Shown here: positions 35,314 through 45,462 of the stretch, piece by piece | Numbering within the stretch: the first letter of the stretch is position 1 | Layout: every line of letters starts with the position of its first letter | Assembly (NCBI RefSeq): GCF_003614435.1 | Contig: NZ_CP025546.1 | Location: forward strand, 2,976,001-3,040,000 | Origin: Mycobacterium paragordonae | GTDB lineage: Bacteria > Actinomycetota > Actinomycetes > Mycobacteriales > Mycobacteriaceae | Direction of reading: 5' to 3' | DNA: 64,000 nt | Translations under genes and position numbers: made by a program | Notes under the pieces: model-generated | Seen by the model: only the letters and a program-made list of their open reading frames with translations | The model's database searches: none | What the model was told of the DNA's origin: nothing

Positions 35314-36720
35314 GTGACGGAAACGGTCAGCGAGACCGGCAGCTGGCGTGAGCTGCTCGGCCAGCACCTGGGTACCTGCACCGTATTGGCCGGCGGCGTT
35401 GCGCTGTATGCCACCAACGAATTCCTCACCGTCAGCATGTTGCCGAGCATCGTCGCCGACATCGGCGGTGACCGGCTGTTCTCCTGGGCGACGACGCTGT
35501 ATCTGATCGGTTCCGTGGTGGCGGCCACCACGGTCAACCCGATGCTGCTGCGTGTCGGGGCGCGGTCGTCATATCTGATGGGGCTCACCGTGTTCGGGCT
35601 CGCCGGCCTGGTCTCCGCGCTGGCGCCGACGATGGAAGTGCTGATATCGGGTCGCATGTTGCAGGGTGTGGCCGGGGGCCTGTTGGCAGGTCTGGGATAC
35701 GCCCTGATCAACACTGCGTTGCCGCGCCACCTGTGGACCCGTGGTTCGGCACTGGTGTCGACCATGTGGGGTGTCGCGACCTTGATCGGACCCACCGCCG
35801 GCGGGATTTTCGCCCAATTCGGTTGGTGGCGATGGGCTTTCGTCGCGATGGGCCTGGCGGCCGCGCTGATGGGCGTGCTGGTGGTGAAAGTCGTTGCAGC
35901 ACGCCGTGACTCGGAGGAGGAGTCGCCGTCCCGGGCGGTGCCCATCTGGTCACTGCTGTTGATGGGGGCCGCCGCTCTGGCCGTCAGCGTCGCGGCCCTG
36001 CCGCATTATCTGGTGCAGACGTTGGGGCTGCTGGCCGCCGCGGTGCTGCTGGTGGCCGTCTTTCTGATCGTCGACTGGCGCATGCATGTTGCGGTGTTGC
36101 CGCGCAGCGTGTTCGGCCCTGGGCCGTTGAAATGGATCTATCTGACCATGGCCGTGCAGATGGTCGCCGCGATGGCCAACACCTATGTGCCGCTGTTCGG
36201 TCAGCAACTGGCCGACCTGAGCCCGGTGGAGGCCGGATTTCTCGGCGCGGCACTGGCTACCGGGTGGACGATCGGCGAGATCGCCAGTGCGTCACTGACC
36301 AATCGTCAGGTGATCGGGCATGTCGTTGCGGTCGCGCCGTTGATCATGGCGACCGGGCTCGCGCTGGGTGCCGTCACCCAGCGTCCCTACGCGCCACTCG
36401 GGATCGTCGCGATCTGGGCGCTGGCACTGCTGATCACCGGCGCGGGCATCGGAATCGCGTGGCCGCACCTGGCGGTGCGGGCGATGACCGCGGTCGACGA
36501 TCCGGCCGAGAGCAGCGCCGCGGCCGCCGCGATCAACATCATCCAACTGAGTTCCGGGGCCTTCGGAGCCGGTCTGGCCGGTGTGGTGGTCAACACCGCA
36601 CCGGGCGGCGAGGTGACATCGGCGCGCTGGTTGTTCTCGGTGTTCACCGCACTGGCCGCGCTCGGCTTCCTCGCCTCCTATCAGGCGACGCACCGGGACC
36701 GGCGATCTTCAGCGGGTTGA
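35314..36720 (+). CDS. MFS drug-efflux-type transporter (second of tandem pair)
   Basis: This 468-residue protein starts at GTG 35314. It aligns over nearly its whole length with the preceding protein: both open [23 protein letters not shown] and share [13 protein letters not shown]...DIGGDRL and ALGAVTQR-like segments. The gene therefore arose by tandem duplication and has since diverged. Its 3' end overlaps the convergent mannosyltransferase gene by 12 bp. Confidence 0.9.
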   Translation: MTETVSETGSWRELLGQHLGTCTVLAGGVALYATNEFLTVSMLPSIVADIGGDRLFSWATTLYLIGSVVAATTVNPMLLRVGARSSYLMGLTVFGLAGLVSALAPTMEVLISGRMLQGVAGGLLAGLGYALINTALPRHLWTRGSALVSTMWGVATLIGPTAGGIFAQFGWWRWAFVAMGLAAALMGVLVVKVVAARRDSEEESPSRAVPIWSLLLMGAAALAVSVAALPHYLVQTLGLLAAAVLLVAVFLIVDWRMHVAVLPRSVFGPGPLKWIYLTMAVQMVAAMANTYVPLFGQQLADLSPVEAGFLGAALATGWTIGEIASASLTNRQVIGHVVAVAPLIMATGLALGAVTQRPYAPLGIVAIWALALLITGAGIGIAWPHLAVRAMTAVDDPAESSAAAAAINIIQLSSGAFGAGLAGVVVNTAPGGEVTSARWLFSVFTALAALGFLASYQATHRDRRSSAG

Positions 36721-38280
36721 CTTCACGACCTGGGAGTAGTGGAACTGCCAGCGTTCCACGATGTGGAAGCCCAGGTAGCTCGGGAACAGGTAGACCGGCG
36801 CCCGCCCGAACGCCGCGCCCGGCGACAACGCTTGTCCCACTTGATGATCCGGCAGTGACTTGTCCCGATTGGTGATCGTCCACAACGCGGGACACTTGTT
36901 GATCTTCGCCGTCGTCAGCCACACCGCGACGTGCCCGTCCCACAACGCCCCGACTTTCGGTCCGTAGAAACCCCGCTCGACGTCGATCAGCGACCGAAAG
37001 GCCGCCGGCCGGGTCGCCAGCAGCGCCCGGATCGGCCCGGGCTTCCACGGCACCGTGTTGTCCACCAGCAGGCAGTCGCCGGGCGAGGCGTGGGCGCTGA
37101 TGACGTCGGCGACCTGGCTGTAGTCCCAGCCCTCCTTTGCGTACGGACCGCGTTGGGTGAAGTAGTAGTTCGGGAAGGCCGCGCCGGCCAGGATCAGCAC
37201 GAGCGCGACGACCTGCCAGCGCCTGCGGGTGGCCGCGACGAGGCAGACGGCAAGGACGACGGCCGCGCCGGGAGCGGTGAAGATCAGGTAGCGCGGGTAG
37301 TAGATCGGTTCGTTGACGGCCGAATAGATCAGGACGAAGGCCGTGGGTACCACCACCCACAGCACGCTGATTGCCAATAGTCGACCGGCACCGGCCTCGG
37401 CCCGGGCCTTGCCGGCCAGACGCAGCACTGCGGCGACGAGCACCAGCACGCCCGCCAGGATCGCGAACGGGACGCTGTAGTCGAAATATTGGCGGTGTAC
37501 GACGTCGAGGAACAGGTTCCGGTTGAGCCCGTTGATCCATCCGACCTGCCACACCTGTTTGTGGGCAAACAGCATGAACGGCGTCATCGCGCCGAGAGCA
37601 ACCACCGATGCCACGCCCAGCCAGATGGCGGGCCACTTGCGCGGCCGCCCGGGCGCCAGTAAGGGCAGGACCGTGGCGTAGACCAACACCAACAGCACCA
37701 TGTTGACGTTGACCAGGATGGCCACCATCAACAACAGCGCGTAGGACACCCACAGCCGCGGCCGATTGCGCCGCGTCGCGGCGACCACCAGGACCGTCAG
37801 CCAGGCCGCCACCGCCACCACCAGCGCCGACGAGCGTGCTTCGATTCCCGCCCAGGTCACCCGGGGGAGGATGGCGAAAACGGCACCCGCGCACAGCGCC
37901 GTCCCGCGCCCGGAGAACTGCTTGGCGAAAACCACCACACCGGCGGCGGCGGCTCCCACCGCCAGCGCGCTGGGGACCCGCGACCAGAATTCCGTCGGCG
38001 GGAAGATCGCGAACCAGCCGTGCATCAGCAGGTAGTAGAACCCGTGCACCGCGTCGATGTGACCCAGCAACTTCCACAGTTCGGGCAGTGTGCGGCTGGC
38101 CGCAGCGGTGATGGTCGCGCCCTCGTCGAACCACAGCGACGGCCGGCCGGCCCAGGCCCCGCTGATGAGCGCGGTGAGCGCCGCGACGACCCAAGGGTCC
38201 AGGAAACGCCCGCGCGGATGTGCCGTGGCGCCCGGTTCGGCGTCGTCAGCCACGGGATTTTCAACGATTGACACAGACAT
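36709..38280 (-). CDS. capA: GT-C mannosyltransferase, CapA type (LAM capping)
   Basis: This 523-residue protein starts MSVSIVENPVADD at ATG 38280. It has about 11 membrane segments and the GT-C loop signature with acidic residues D52-E53 (SLWFDEGATI) after the first helix, then a C-terminal soluble part (CLLVDNTVPWKPGPIRALL; YLFPSYLGFHIVERWQFHYSQV). The M. tuberculosis counterpart, Rv1635c, adds the first mannose cap to lipoarabinomannan using polyprenyl-phosphomannose. It is divergent from the universal stress gene. Confidence 0.88.
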   Translation of the reverse strand: MSVSIVENPVADDAEPGATAHPRGRFLDPWVVAALTALISGAWAGRPSLWFDEGATITAAASRTLPELWKLLGHIDAVHGFYYLLMHGWFAIFPPTEFWSRVPSALAVGAAAAGVVVFAKQFSGRGTALCAGAVFAILPRVTWAGIEARSSALVVAVAAWLTVLVVAATRRNRPRLWVSYALLLMVAILVNVNMVLLVLVYATVLPLLAPGRPRKWPAIWLGVASVVALGAMTPFMLFAHKQVWQVGWINGLNRNLFLDVVHRQYFDYSVPFAILAGVLVLVAAVLRLAGKARAEAGAGRLLAISVLWVVVPTAFVLIYSAVNEPIYYPRYLIFTAPGAAVVLAVCLVAATRRRWQVVALVLILAGAAFPNYYFTQRGPYAKEGWDYSQVADVISAHASPGDCLLVDNTVPWKPGPIRALLATRPAAFRSLIDVERGFYGPKVGALWDGHVAVWLTTAKINKCPALWTITNRDKSLPDHQVGQALSPGAAFGRAPVYLFPSYLGFHIVERWQFHYSQVVKSTR

Positions 38281-38403
38281 GATTGATCTCAACTTTATGT
38301 GCACACGCGGTCCGGACGTGACCCGCGCCGCAAACCTCTCCCGTCGACGTCCAGCAACGCGATAGGGTCTTGGGTTGGCGGACACCGACACCTGGGAGGG
38401 TAA

Positions 38404-38844
38404 ATGAGCGCCTATCAAACCGTGGTCGTAGGGACTGACGGCTCAGATTCGTCGATGCGCGCGGTAGACAGGGCAGCTGCGATCGCGGGGTCGGACGCCA
38501 AACTGATCATCGCCTCGGCATATCTTCCGCAGCACGAGGACGCTCGCGCTGTCGACGCCCTCAAGAGCGAGAGCTACAAGGTCACCGGCACCGGGCCGAT
38601 CTACGAGATCCTGCACGACGCCAAGGAGCGGGCGCACAACGCCGGCGCCAAGAACGTCGAAGACCGGGCGATCGAAGGCGCCCCGGTGGACGCGCTGGTG
38701 CAGCTGGCCGAGTCGGAGAAAGCGGATCTGCTGGTGGTCGGCAACGTCGGTCTGAGCACCATCGCGGGCCGGCTGCTCGGCTCGGTTCCGGCCAACGTCT
38801 CGCGTAAGGCCAAGGTCGACGTCCTGATCGTGCACACCACCTAG
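38404..38844 (+). CDS. Universal stress protein, Rv1636 type
   Basis: This 146-residue protein starts at ATG 38404 with GGGAGG upstream. It has a single USP domain: YQTVVVGTDGSDSSMRAVDRAA at the start and the nucleotide-binding VVGNVGLSTIAGRLLGSVPANVSRKAKVDVLIV near the end (G-x2-G-x9-G-S). The M. tuberculosis counterpart binds cAMP as well as ATP, so this may link to the cyclase encoded at 56318. Confidence 0.93.
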   Translation: MSAYQTVVVGTDGSDSSMRAVDRAAAIAGSDAKLIIASAYLPQHEDARAVDALKSESYKVTGTGPIYEILHDAKERAHNAGAKNVEDRAIEGAPVDALVQLAESEKADLLVVGNVGLSTIAGRLLGSVPANVSRKAKVDVLIVHTT

Positions 38845-38853
38845 ATCGGGGCT

Positions 38854-39540
38854 TTACCAGCCGCGCTCGCGCCACTCCTGGATGTGCGGGCGTTCGTCGC
38901 CGAGCACGGTGTCGTCGCCGTGGCCGGGATAGATCACGGTGGAGTCGTCGTAGACGTCGAACACCCGGGTTGAAACGTCGTCGAGCAGTTGCTCGAAGTC
39001 GCCGGGTTGCCACGTCTTGCCGACGCCGCCCGGGAACAGGCAGTCGCCGGTGAACAAGTGGGTCACGCCGCCGGTCGCGGGCCCGTCCAGCGCCAGCGCG
39101 ATCGAGCCCGGGGTGTGCCCGCGCAGGTGGATCACGTCGAACGCCAGCTCACCGATCCGAACCGTGTCGCCATTTGCCAGCAAACGATCCGGCTGGACGG
39201 GAAGCGGCTCCGCGTCGATCTCGTGGGCGGCGGTCGGCGCTCCGGTGGCCTCGGTCACGGCTTCCAGCGCCTGCCAGTGGTCGAAGTGTTGGTGGCTGGT
39301 CAGAATCAGCGATAGCGACGGCGCGTACCGTCGAACGAGTTCGATCAGGACATCGGCATCGTTCGCGGCGTCGATCAGCAGCGTTTCCCCGGTCGCGGAA
39401 CAGGTGACCAGGTAGGCGTTGTTGTCCATGGGGCCTACCGAGGCCTTCACGATCGTCGCTCCGGGCAGCGTGCGTCGGGCCGCCGTGCCCGGTTCGACGT
39501 GTCCGGTGTAGTTGTCACTGACTTCGGGGGCAGCGGTCAT
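38854..39540 (-). CDS. Metallo-beta-lactamase-fold hydrolase (glyoxalase II-like)
   Basis: This 228-residue protein starts at ATG 39540 (an ATG at 39546 is also possible). It has the MBL metal site: TSHQHFDHW (HxHxDH), HLRGHTPGS, FTGDCLFPGG and IYPGHGDDT, so both metal sites look complete. Glyoxalase II-type enzymes hydrolyse thioesters. It corresponds to Rv1637c and is divergent from uvrA. Confidence 0.92.
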   Translation of the reverse strand: MTAAPEVSDNYTGHVEPGTAARRTLPGATIVKASVGPMDNNAYLVTCSATGETLLIDAANDADVLIELVRRYAPSLSLILTSHQHFDHWQALEAVTEATGAPTAAHEIDAEPLPVQPDRLLANGDTVRIGELAFDVIHLRGHTPGSIALALDGPATGGVTHLFTGDCLFPGGVGKTWQPGDFEQLLDDVSTRVFDVYDDSTVIYPGHGDDTVLGDERPHIQEWRERGW

Positions 39541-39685
39541 AACCATGCACGCTACTTGGTGGCGGGCGGCTTGGCCGCTTACCTGTCGGTGGGGGCACCT
39601 AGCATGGAATGCGGCCCCCGCTCTGACTGTTCCGCTGTGATCGTTCAACGCCAGGGCCGTACACGTTTCAGCTGAAAGGGGCAGC

Positions 39686-42589
39686 GTGGCTGACCGCCTC
39701 ATTGTCAAGGGTGCGCGCGAGCACAACCTGCGCGGTGTCGACCTCGATCTACCCCGGGACGCCCTCATCGTCTTCACCGGGTTGTCCGGCTCGGGCAAAT
39801 CCTCGCTGGCGTTCGACACCATCTTCGCCGAGGGTCAGCGCCGCTACGTGGAGTCGCTGTCGGCGTACGCCCGGCAGTTCTTGGGCCAGATGGACAAGCC
39901 GGACGTCGACTTCATCGAAGGTCTCTCGCCGGCGGTCTCCATCGACCAGAAGTCGACCAACCGCAACCCGCGCTCGACGGTCGGCACCATCACCGAGGTC
40001 TACGACTACCTCCGGTTGCTCTATGCCCGCGCCGGCACCCCGCACTGCCCGATCTGCGGTGAGCGCATCGCGCGTCAGACCCCACAGCAAATCGTCGACC
40101 AGGTGCTGGCGATGGAGGAGGGCATCCGGTTCCTGGTGCTCGCCCCGGTGGTGCGAACCCGCAAGGGGGAGTTCGCCGACCTCTTCGACAAGCTGAACGC
40201 ACAGGGCTACAGCCGGGTGCGGGTCGACGGGGTGGTGCACCCGCTGACCGAGCCGCCGAAACTGAAAAAGCAGGAGAAGCACGACATCGAGGTGGTGGTG
40301 GACCGCCTCACCGTCAAAGCCAGCGCCAAGCAGCGGCTCACCGACTCGGTCGAGACCGCGCTGAACCTGGCCGACGGCATCGTGGTGCTGGAGTTCCCGG
40401 ATGACCGGGACGAGCATGACCACCCGCGTGAGCAGCGCTTCTCCGAAAAGCTGGCCTGCCCGAACGGGCACGCCCTGGCCGTGGACGACCTGGAACCGCG
40501 GTCCTTCTCGTTCAACTCGCCGTACGGCGCCTGCCCCGAATGCGTCGGTCTGGGCATCCGCAAGGAGGTCGACCCGGACCTGGTGGTTCCCGACCCCGAC
40601 CTCACTCTGGCCGAGGGTGCGGTGGCGCCGTGGTCGTCGGGCCACACCGCCGAGTACTTCACCCGGATGATGGCGGGCCTGGGCGACGCGCTCGGGTTCG
40701 ACGTCAACACCCCGTGGCGAAAGCTGCCCGCCAAAGCCCGCAAGGCGATTCTGGAGGGTGCCGACGAACAGGTGCACGTGCGGTACCGCAACCGCTACGG
40801 GCGCACCCGGTCCTACTACGCGGAGTTCGAGGGCGTGCTGGCGTTCCTGCAACGCAAGATGGCCCAGACCGAGTCCGAGCAGATGAAGGAACGCTACGAG
40901 GGCTTCATGCGGGACATCCCGTGCCCGGTCTGTGACGGCACACGGCTCAAGCCGGAAATCCTGGCGGTGATGCTGACCGCGGGGCAGTACGGCCCCAAGT
41001 CCATCGCCGAAGTCTGCGAGCTCTCGATTGCCGACTGCTCGGACTTCCTGAACGCCCTCACGCTGGGCACCCGGGAGGCGGCGATCGCCGGGCAGGTGCT
41101 CAAGGAGATCCAGTCGCGGCTGGGCTTCCTGCTCGACGTCGGGCTGGAGTACCTGTCGCTGTCGCGGGCGGCGGCCACGCTGTCCGGCGGTGAGGCGCAG
41201 CGTATCCGGCTGGCCACTCAGATCGGCTCCGGGTTGGTCGGCGTGCTCTACGTGCTGGACGAGCCGTCTATCGGCCTGCATCAGCGCGACAACCGTCGGC
41301 TCATCGAAACGCTCACGCGCCTCAGGGATTTGGGCAACACGCTGATTGTCGTCGAGCACGACGAAGACACCATCGAGCACGCCGACTGGATCGTCGACAT
41401 CGGGCCCAGGGCCGGCGAACACGGCGGCCTGATCGTGCACAGCGGTCCGTACAGCGAGTTGCTCACGAACAAGGACTCGATCACCGGCGCCTATCTGTCC
41501 GGGCGCGAAAGCATCGAGATGCCCGCGCTGCGGCGGCCCACCGACCGCAAGCGCCAGATCACGGTGGTCGGGGCCCGCGAACACAACCTGCGCGGCATCG
41601 ACGTGTCGTTCCCGCTCGGGGTCCTGACGTCGGTGACCGGCGTATCCGGTTCCGGCAAGTCGACATTGGTGAACGACATCCTGGCCGCGGTGCTGGCCAA
41701 CCGTCTCAACGGCGCGCGGCAGGTACCCGGCCGGCACACCCGCGTCACCGGCCTGGATCACCTGGACAAGCTCGTCCGGGTCGACCAGTCACCGATCGGC
41801 CGCACCCCGCGATCCAACCCGGCCACCTACACCGGGGTGTTCGACAAGATCCGCACCCTGTTCGCCGCCACCACCGAAGCGAAAGTACGCGGCTACCAAC
41901 CAGGCCGGTTCTCCTTCAACGTCAAGGGCGGCCGCTGCGAAGCCTGCACCGGTGACGGCACCATCAAGATCGAGATGAACTTCCTGCCCGATGTGTATGT
42001 GCCGTGTGAGGTATGCCAGGGCGCCCGCTACAACCGGGAAACCCTGGAGGTGCACTACAAAGGCAAGACCATCTCCGAGGTGCTGGACATGTCGATCGAG
42101 GAGGCCGCGGAGTTCTTCGAGCCGATCAGCGGCATTCATCGCTACCTACGCACGCTGGTCGACGTCGGCCTGGGCTACGTGCGACTCGGACAACCCGCGC
42201 CGACGCTGTCCGGCGGGGAGGCCCAACGGGTGAAGCTGGCATCGGAATTGCAGAAGCGTTCGACCGGACGGACGATCTACATCCTCGACGAGCCCACCAC
42301 CGGCCTGCATTTCGACGACATCCGCAAGCTGCTCAAGGTGATCAACGGCCTCGTCGACAAGGGCAACACGGTGATCGTCATCGAACACAACCTCGACGTG
42401 ATCAAGACCTCGGACTGGATCGTCGACATGGGACCCGAAGGTGGGGCCGGCGGCGGAACCGTTGTCGCTCAGGGCACCCCGGAGGACGTGGCCGCGGTGC
42501 CGGAAAGCTACACCGGGAAGTTCCTGGCCGAAGTCGTGGCACCACCGGCCGCCCGGCGGAGCACCAAACGACGCAAAGTCAGCGCGTAA
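39686..42589 (+). CDS. uvrA: Excinuclease ABC subunit A
   Basis: This 967-residue protein starts at GTG 39686 with AAAGGGG upstream. There are two ABC ATPase halves: Walker [10 protein letters not shown] near residue 32 and GVSGSGKST near 653, signatures [12 protein letters not shown] and [12 protein letters not shown]. It has the zinc motifs CPICGE near 115, CPECVG/CPVCDG in the insertion and CEACTGDG...CEVCQGAR near 750-775. It recognises DNA damage and loads UvrB. The C-terminus ends in a basic tail ([11 protein letters not shown]). Confidence 0.97.
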   Translation: MADRLIVKGAREHNLRGVDLDLPRDALIVFTGLSGSGKSSLAFDTIFAEGQRRYVESLSAYARQFLGQMDKPDVDFIEGLSPAVSIDQKSTNRNPRSTVGTITEVYDYLRLLYARAGTPHCPICGERIARQTPQQIVDQVLAMEEGIRFLVLAPVVRTRKGEFADLFDKLNAQGYSRVRVDGVVHPLTEPPKLKKQEKHDIEVVVDRLTVKASAKQRLTDSVETALNLADGIVVLEFPDDRDEHDHPREQRFSEKLACPNGHALAVDDLEPRSFSFNSPYGACPECVGLGIRKEVDPDLVVPDPDLTLAEGAVAPWSSGHTAEYFTRMMAGLGDALGFDVNTPWRKLPAKARKAILEGADEQVHVRYRNRYGRTRSYYAEFEGVLAFLQRKMAQTESEQMKERYEGFMRDIPCPVCDGTRLKPEILAVMLTAGQYGPKSIAEVCELSIADCSDFLNALTLGTREAAIAGQVLKEIQSRLGFLLDVGLEYLSLSRAAATLSGGEAQRIRLATQIGSGLVGVLYVLDEPSIGLHQRDNRRLIETLTRLRDLGNTLIVVEHDEDTIEHADWIVDIGPRAGEHGGLIVHSGPYSELLTNKDSITGAYLSGRESIEMPALRRPTDRKRQITVVGAREHNLRGIDVSFPLGVLTSVTGVSGSGKSTLVNDILAAVLANRLNGARQVPGRHTRVTGLDHLDKLVRVDQSPIGRTPRSNPATYTGVFDKIRTLFAATTEAKVRGYQPGRFSFNVKGGRCEACTGDGTIKIEMNFLPDVYVPCEVCQGARYNRETLEVHYKGKTISEVLDMSIEEAAEFFEPISGIHRYLRTLVDVGLGYVRLGQPAPTLSGGEAQRVKLASELQKRSTGRTIYILDEPTTGLHFDDIRKLLKVINGLVDKGNTVIVIEHNLDVIKTSDWIVDMGPEGGAGGGTVVAQGTPEDVAAVPESYTGKFLAEVVAPPAARRSTKRRKVSA

Positions 42590-42620
42590 TACCATCGCTC
42601 GGGCCGGCGCAATCGCTGAG

Positions 42621-43505
42621 TCACCGCCGCAGCGCTGACGCGGCTTCCTCTGTCTGCGCGCCTTCACCACGGGCCAGCGCAATCGTGGCCGCCAGCATGG
42701 CCGCGATCGCTGCCGGCAGCGCGACCGCCCCGACACCATGCGCCGTCAGATGCTCGCCGAGCACGGCGACGCCCAGCATCACCGCGACCACCGGCTCGCC
42801 GACCAGCATGATGGGGACGGACGCCTGCAACGCCCCCGCGTGAAATGCCCACTGCTGCAGCACTGTCGCCACGACCGCGAGGACCACCAGCACGTAAGGC
42901 GCCGGAGAGGTGAAAAGTGCGTTCCACCCACCGACCGCGTAGCGGTGCGTGCAGGTCTTGGTGAGCACGGCGATCATTCCGAGCAGCAAGGCAACCGCCA
43001 CGCCCAGCCACGAGGCGCGGATTCGGCCTTCGGTCCGACGGGCGGCCAGCACCGCCACGAGCACCGGCACCGCCGCCCCGAGTGCCAACGTCCAGGCCGG
43101 TGTCGGAGGCCGGTAGTTTCCTTCTCGCGGTTGCCCCACCAGCACGAACACGGCGAGCGAGGCGGTCAGCAGACTTGCCCAGGCCCACTCGGAGCCGGGC
43201 ACGCGGTGTCCCAGTCGGACCGCACTGAGCGGTAGGACGAACAGCAAAGAGGACACCAGCATCGGTTGCACCAGCAGCAGCGATCCGTGCGCCAGGGCCA
43301 TGGCCTGAAACGCGTATCCGGCAGTGGCGGCGGCCGTGCCCGCCCACCACAACCGGTCACGAAGGACGGCGACGGCGCCGGCGGATCCGCCCTCAAGGGC
43401 GGGATTCTGCAGGGCGGCCTGGCGGACGACAATGCCCACCGCCGCGACAAACGATGCCAGCAACGCCGAGCCGATCGCGACCGCATGCGACATCAGCCAG
43501 TCCAT
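42621..43505 (-). CDS. DMT/EamA-like multi-pass membrane protein
   Basis: This 294-residue protein starts MDWLMSHAVAIGSALLASF at ATG 43505. It has nine to ten hydrophobic segments in a pattern like DMT/EamA or NIPA-type transporters (two halves; LLVQPMLVSSLLFVLPLSA and VPIMLVGEPVVAVMLGVAVLGEHLT are the paired EamA-like signatures). Substrate unknown. It is the last of the minus-strand set lying between uvrA and lysX. Confidence 0.82.
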   Translation of the reverse strand: MDWLMSHAVAIGSALLASFVAAVGIVVRQAALQNPALEGGSAGAVAVLRDRLWWAGTAAATAGYAFQAMALAHGSLLLVQPMLVSSLLFVLPLSAVRLGHRVPGSEWAWASLLTASLAVFVLVGQPREGNYRPPTPAWTLALGAAVPVLVAVLAARRTEGRIRASWLGVAVALLLGMIAVLTKTCTHRYAVGGWNALFTSPAPYVLVVLAVVATVLQQWAFHAGALQASVPIMLVGEPVVAVMLGVAVLGEHLTAHGVGAVALPAAIAAMLAATIALARGEGAQTEEAASALRR

Positions 43506-43539
43506 GGTGCTCGCATACCCGGTGTCCCGTCCTTCGATG

Positions 43540-44751
43540 TCACCGTTGCGAAACCGACTTCGACAACGGTGACGGGAAACGTGCGCTGATCCGGACTCCG
43601 TCCAGCCAGTCGGTGAGCTCATCGGCCCGCTGCTGCAATGTCCGCCTCGCCTCGGCGCCCGGATCCTCCAACAGTTGCAGGTGGACGCGAGCGTCTTTCT
43701 TGTCGGCGGGGTCCTGACACCAGCCGCCCACCACCCGCCCGTCCCACCATGCCGTGGGTCCGGCGTTGCCGTTGCTGTCGAACACCTGCCCGCGATGCTC
43801 GCCCAGGTACCAGTCCCGCTCCGACCAGCCCATCGTGGTGCAGTCCAGGCCGGGGAGCAGCGCGCCCCACGGCGGCACCTCCGGTTCGACCGCCAGGTCG
43901 TTGGCCAACGCATAGCCTGGGCCGCCGTGCAGGTCCACTTCGACTGCGCCGATGGTGGCCAGCGCCGCCCGGACCGCCGTCAACGTGGTGCCGAACCACC
44001 ACTTGATGTCGGTGACCGACGCCGGACCGAACGTCTGCAGCCAACGGCGGATCAACTCCGCCCGCGCAGCGGCCTCGGGTACCGGCTCGCCGGGCTCGGT
44101 CAGCCAATCTGTCGTGGCGCTCCACCGGGGTCGCGACGCGGTCCAGCCCCCGTCGTTGGGGCCGCGCACGATCTCGCCGCGCGCGGACAGCACCGTCAAC
44201 ACCCGCGGGGCCACCGGAACCGGCCCGCCCCAACGTTTTCCGGGTGCCGGATCATAGCTGCCGGCCAATTCCGGCAGCGCGGCCCGCAACTCGGTGCTGC
44301 TGGCCGGGCCGTGCTCAGACAGGTGGCGCAGCACCGCGGCGCAGGCCCGGTGGAGCCAGCCTTCGCCGTCCGAAGTCACCCCGGCCTTGTGCAGGTCGGC
44401 GACCAGGCGGCGCTGCTCGTTATCGGCGACCTGGCCGCTGGCCGCCGCCTGCACCAGCGCCACGTCATCGGAGTTCACCACCCACAGTGTCCTGCGCATC
44501 GCGAGATGCTTGAGCGCAGAGCGCTTTTCGTACAGCACGCGGTCCAGGTCGGTGGGGGAGAAGCCGCGGCAGCGCGCCCACAGCGACAGGTACGGAGTGG
44601 CGGGATCGGTGGCGTGCAGACCGATCAACCCGGCGGTGACCCGAGACACCGACCCGGAACCGCTGAGAAAGTGCCTGCGTGCCAACCGGTTCCGGCGCTC
44701 CGCGATGCTGAATTTACGCACGTCGGGCCAACTGTGTCGCGGCCCGGTCAT
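43540..44751 (-). CDS. Winged-helix DNA-binding (HTH_42/AlkZ-like) protein
   Basis: This 403-residue protein starts MTGPRHSWPDVRKFS at ATG 44751. The layout matches the HTH_42 family: RRNRLARRHFLSG...VTAGLIGLHATDPATPYLSLWAR, RALKHLAMRRTLWVV-like strand, then LIRRWLQTFGPASVTDIKWWFG and LPGLDCTTMGWSERDWYLG...GNAGPTAWWDGRVVGGW. Some relatives (AlkZ/YcaQ) are DNA glycosylases that unhook crosslinks through a QxD motif; I do not see that motif here, so catalysis is uncertain. Confidence 0.8.
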   Translation of the reverse strand: MTGPRHSWPDVRKFSIAERRNRLARRHFLSGSGSVSRVTAGLIGLHATDPATPYLSLWARCRGFSPTDLDRVLYEKRSALKHLAMRRTLWVVNSDDVALVQAAASGQVADNEQRRLVADLHKAGVTSDGEGWLHRACAAVLRHLSEHGPASSTELRAALPELAGSYDPAPGKRWGGPVPVAPRVLTVLSARGEIVRGPNDGGWTASRPRWSATTDWLTEPGEPVPEAAARAELIRRWLQTFGPASVTDIKWWFGTTLTAVRAALATIGAVEVDLHGGPGYALANDLAVEPEVPPWGALLPGLDCTTMGWSERDWYLGEHRGQVFDSNGNAGPTAWWDGRVVGGWCQDPADKKDARVHLQLLEDPGAEARRTLQQRADELTDWLDGVRISARFPSPLSKSVSQR

Positions 44752-44762
44752 ACCGCAGGGTG

Positions 44763-45011
44763 TCAGTCATCGGTGCGCATAGACTCCCGGATCTTGGCCA
44801 GGCGCTCTGCGGCCGCCCGCTGACGCTCCTCGTACTGCTCCTCGACGGATCTGCCTTCGGTGGTCTCGGCCGCGAGTTCCTCGGCGCCCTGGGCTGCCCC
44901 GAAGCGTGTTTCGATCTTCTCGCGCACTGAGTCGAACGTCGGCACACCTGAGTCGTCGTATCCGGGGTCAGGGGTAGTCGGTTGGCTGGAGGCAGCCGGT
45001 TGATCGGGCAT
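44763..45011 (-). CDS. Small acidic protein, Rv1638A-like
   Basis: This 82-residue protein starts MPDQPAASSQP at ATG 45011. The N-terminal 20 residues are Pro/Ser-rich; the rest is a strongly charged helix (FDSVREKIETRFGAAQGAEELAAETTEGRSVEEQYEERQRAAAERLAKIRESM) likely to form a coiled coil. It sits 11 bp upstream of the winged-helix gene on the same strand. Function unknown; the small size and position recall M. tuberculosis Rv1638A. Confidence 0.78.
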   Translation of the reverse strand: MPDQPAASSQPTTPDPGYDDSGVPTFDSVREKIETRFGAAQGAEELAAETTEGRSVEEQYEERQRAAAERLAKIRESMRTDD

Positions 45012-45021
45012 GCCCGACACG

Positions 45022-45459
45022 TTACTGGTGGTCGCCGTCGGCAACGTCGTGCCGCTCGAGGTATCGCACCATTTGCTGCCAATAGAGCATCGTCAGTGCC
45101 ATCTGCGCCGCCACGGCGATCACCGCGGGCCGCAGCCGGCGTCGGCGAGCCGCGATCACGCCCACCGCTGCGGCGACCGAGGTCGCCCCGCTCACCACCA
45201 TGGCGGCGTCGCGGGGTCGGCGGGTGATCCACAGTTCCTCACCCAGCATCGCCCGCGTCGCCCAGGCGCGGTGGTGGTGCGGCTCGCCGAAAACGAACGG
45301 GTTGATCGCCAGCCACACGCCGACCAGCACAGCGTGGACCGGCCGCCGGGTCCAGACCGGGACCAGGGTCAGGGGTGTGCTTGCCCACCGGGTCCACGCG
45401 CTCCACGGGTTGCAGTGCCGCGCGAAAATCGCGCGGCGGACCCGGGCAATTGATCGCAC
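45022..45459 (-). CDS. Small integral membrane protein, unknown function
   Basis: This 145-residue protein starts MRSIARVRRAIFARH, with three hydrophobic segments (PVHAVLVGVWLAINPFVF, AAMVVSGATSVAAAVGVIA, PAVIAVAAQMALTMLYW) separated by basic loops. The motif NPFVFGEPHHHRAWATRAMLGEELW in the loop is distinctive and may bind metal. It lies 3 bp from the stop of the esterase gene, in the same direction, so it is probably in one transcript with it and with the small acidic protein. Confidence 0.72.
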   Translation of the reverse strand: MRSIARVRRAIFARHCNPWSAWTRWASTPLTLVPVWTRRPVHAVLVGVWLAINPFVFGEPHHHRAWATRAMLGEELWITRRPRDAAMVVSGATSVAAAVGVIAARRRRLRPAVIAVAAQMALTMLYWQQMVRYLERHDVADGDHQ

Positions 45460-45462
45460 CGG

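Noticed and set aside
36644..38194. Second frame overlapping the capA-type mannosyltransferase
   Set aside because: It lies on the same strand in another frame and is Arg/Gly-rich. The real frame has membrane helices and the GT-C motif.
39749..41761. 670-codon open frame antisense to uvrA
   Set aside because: UvrA is unmistakable on the plus strand. The antisense product is rich in R, G, V, H and Q without domain features.
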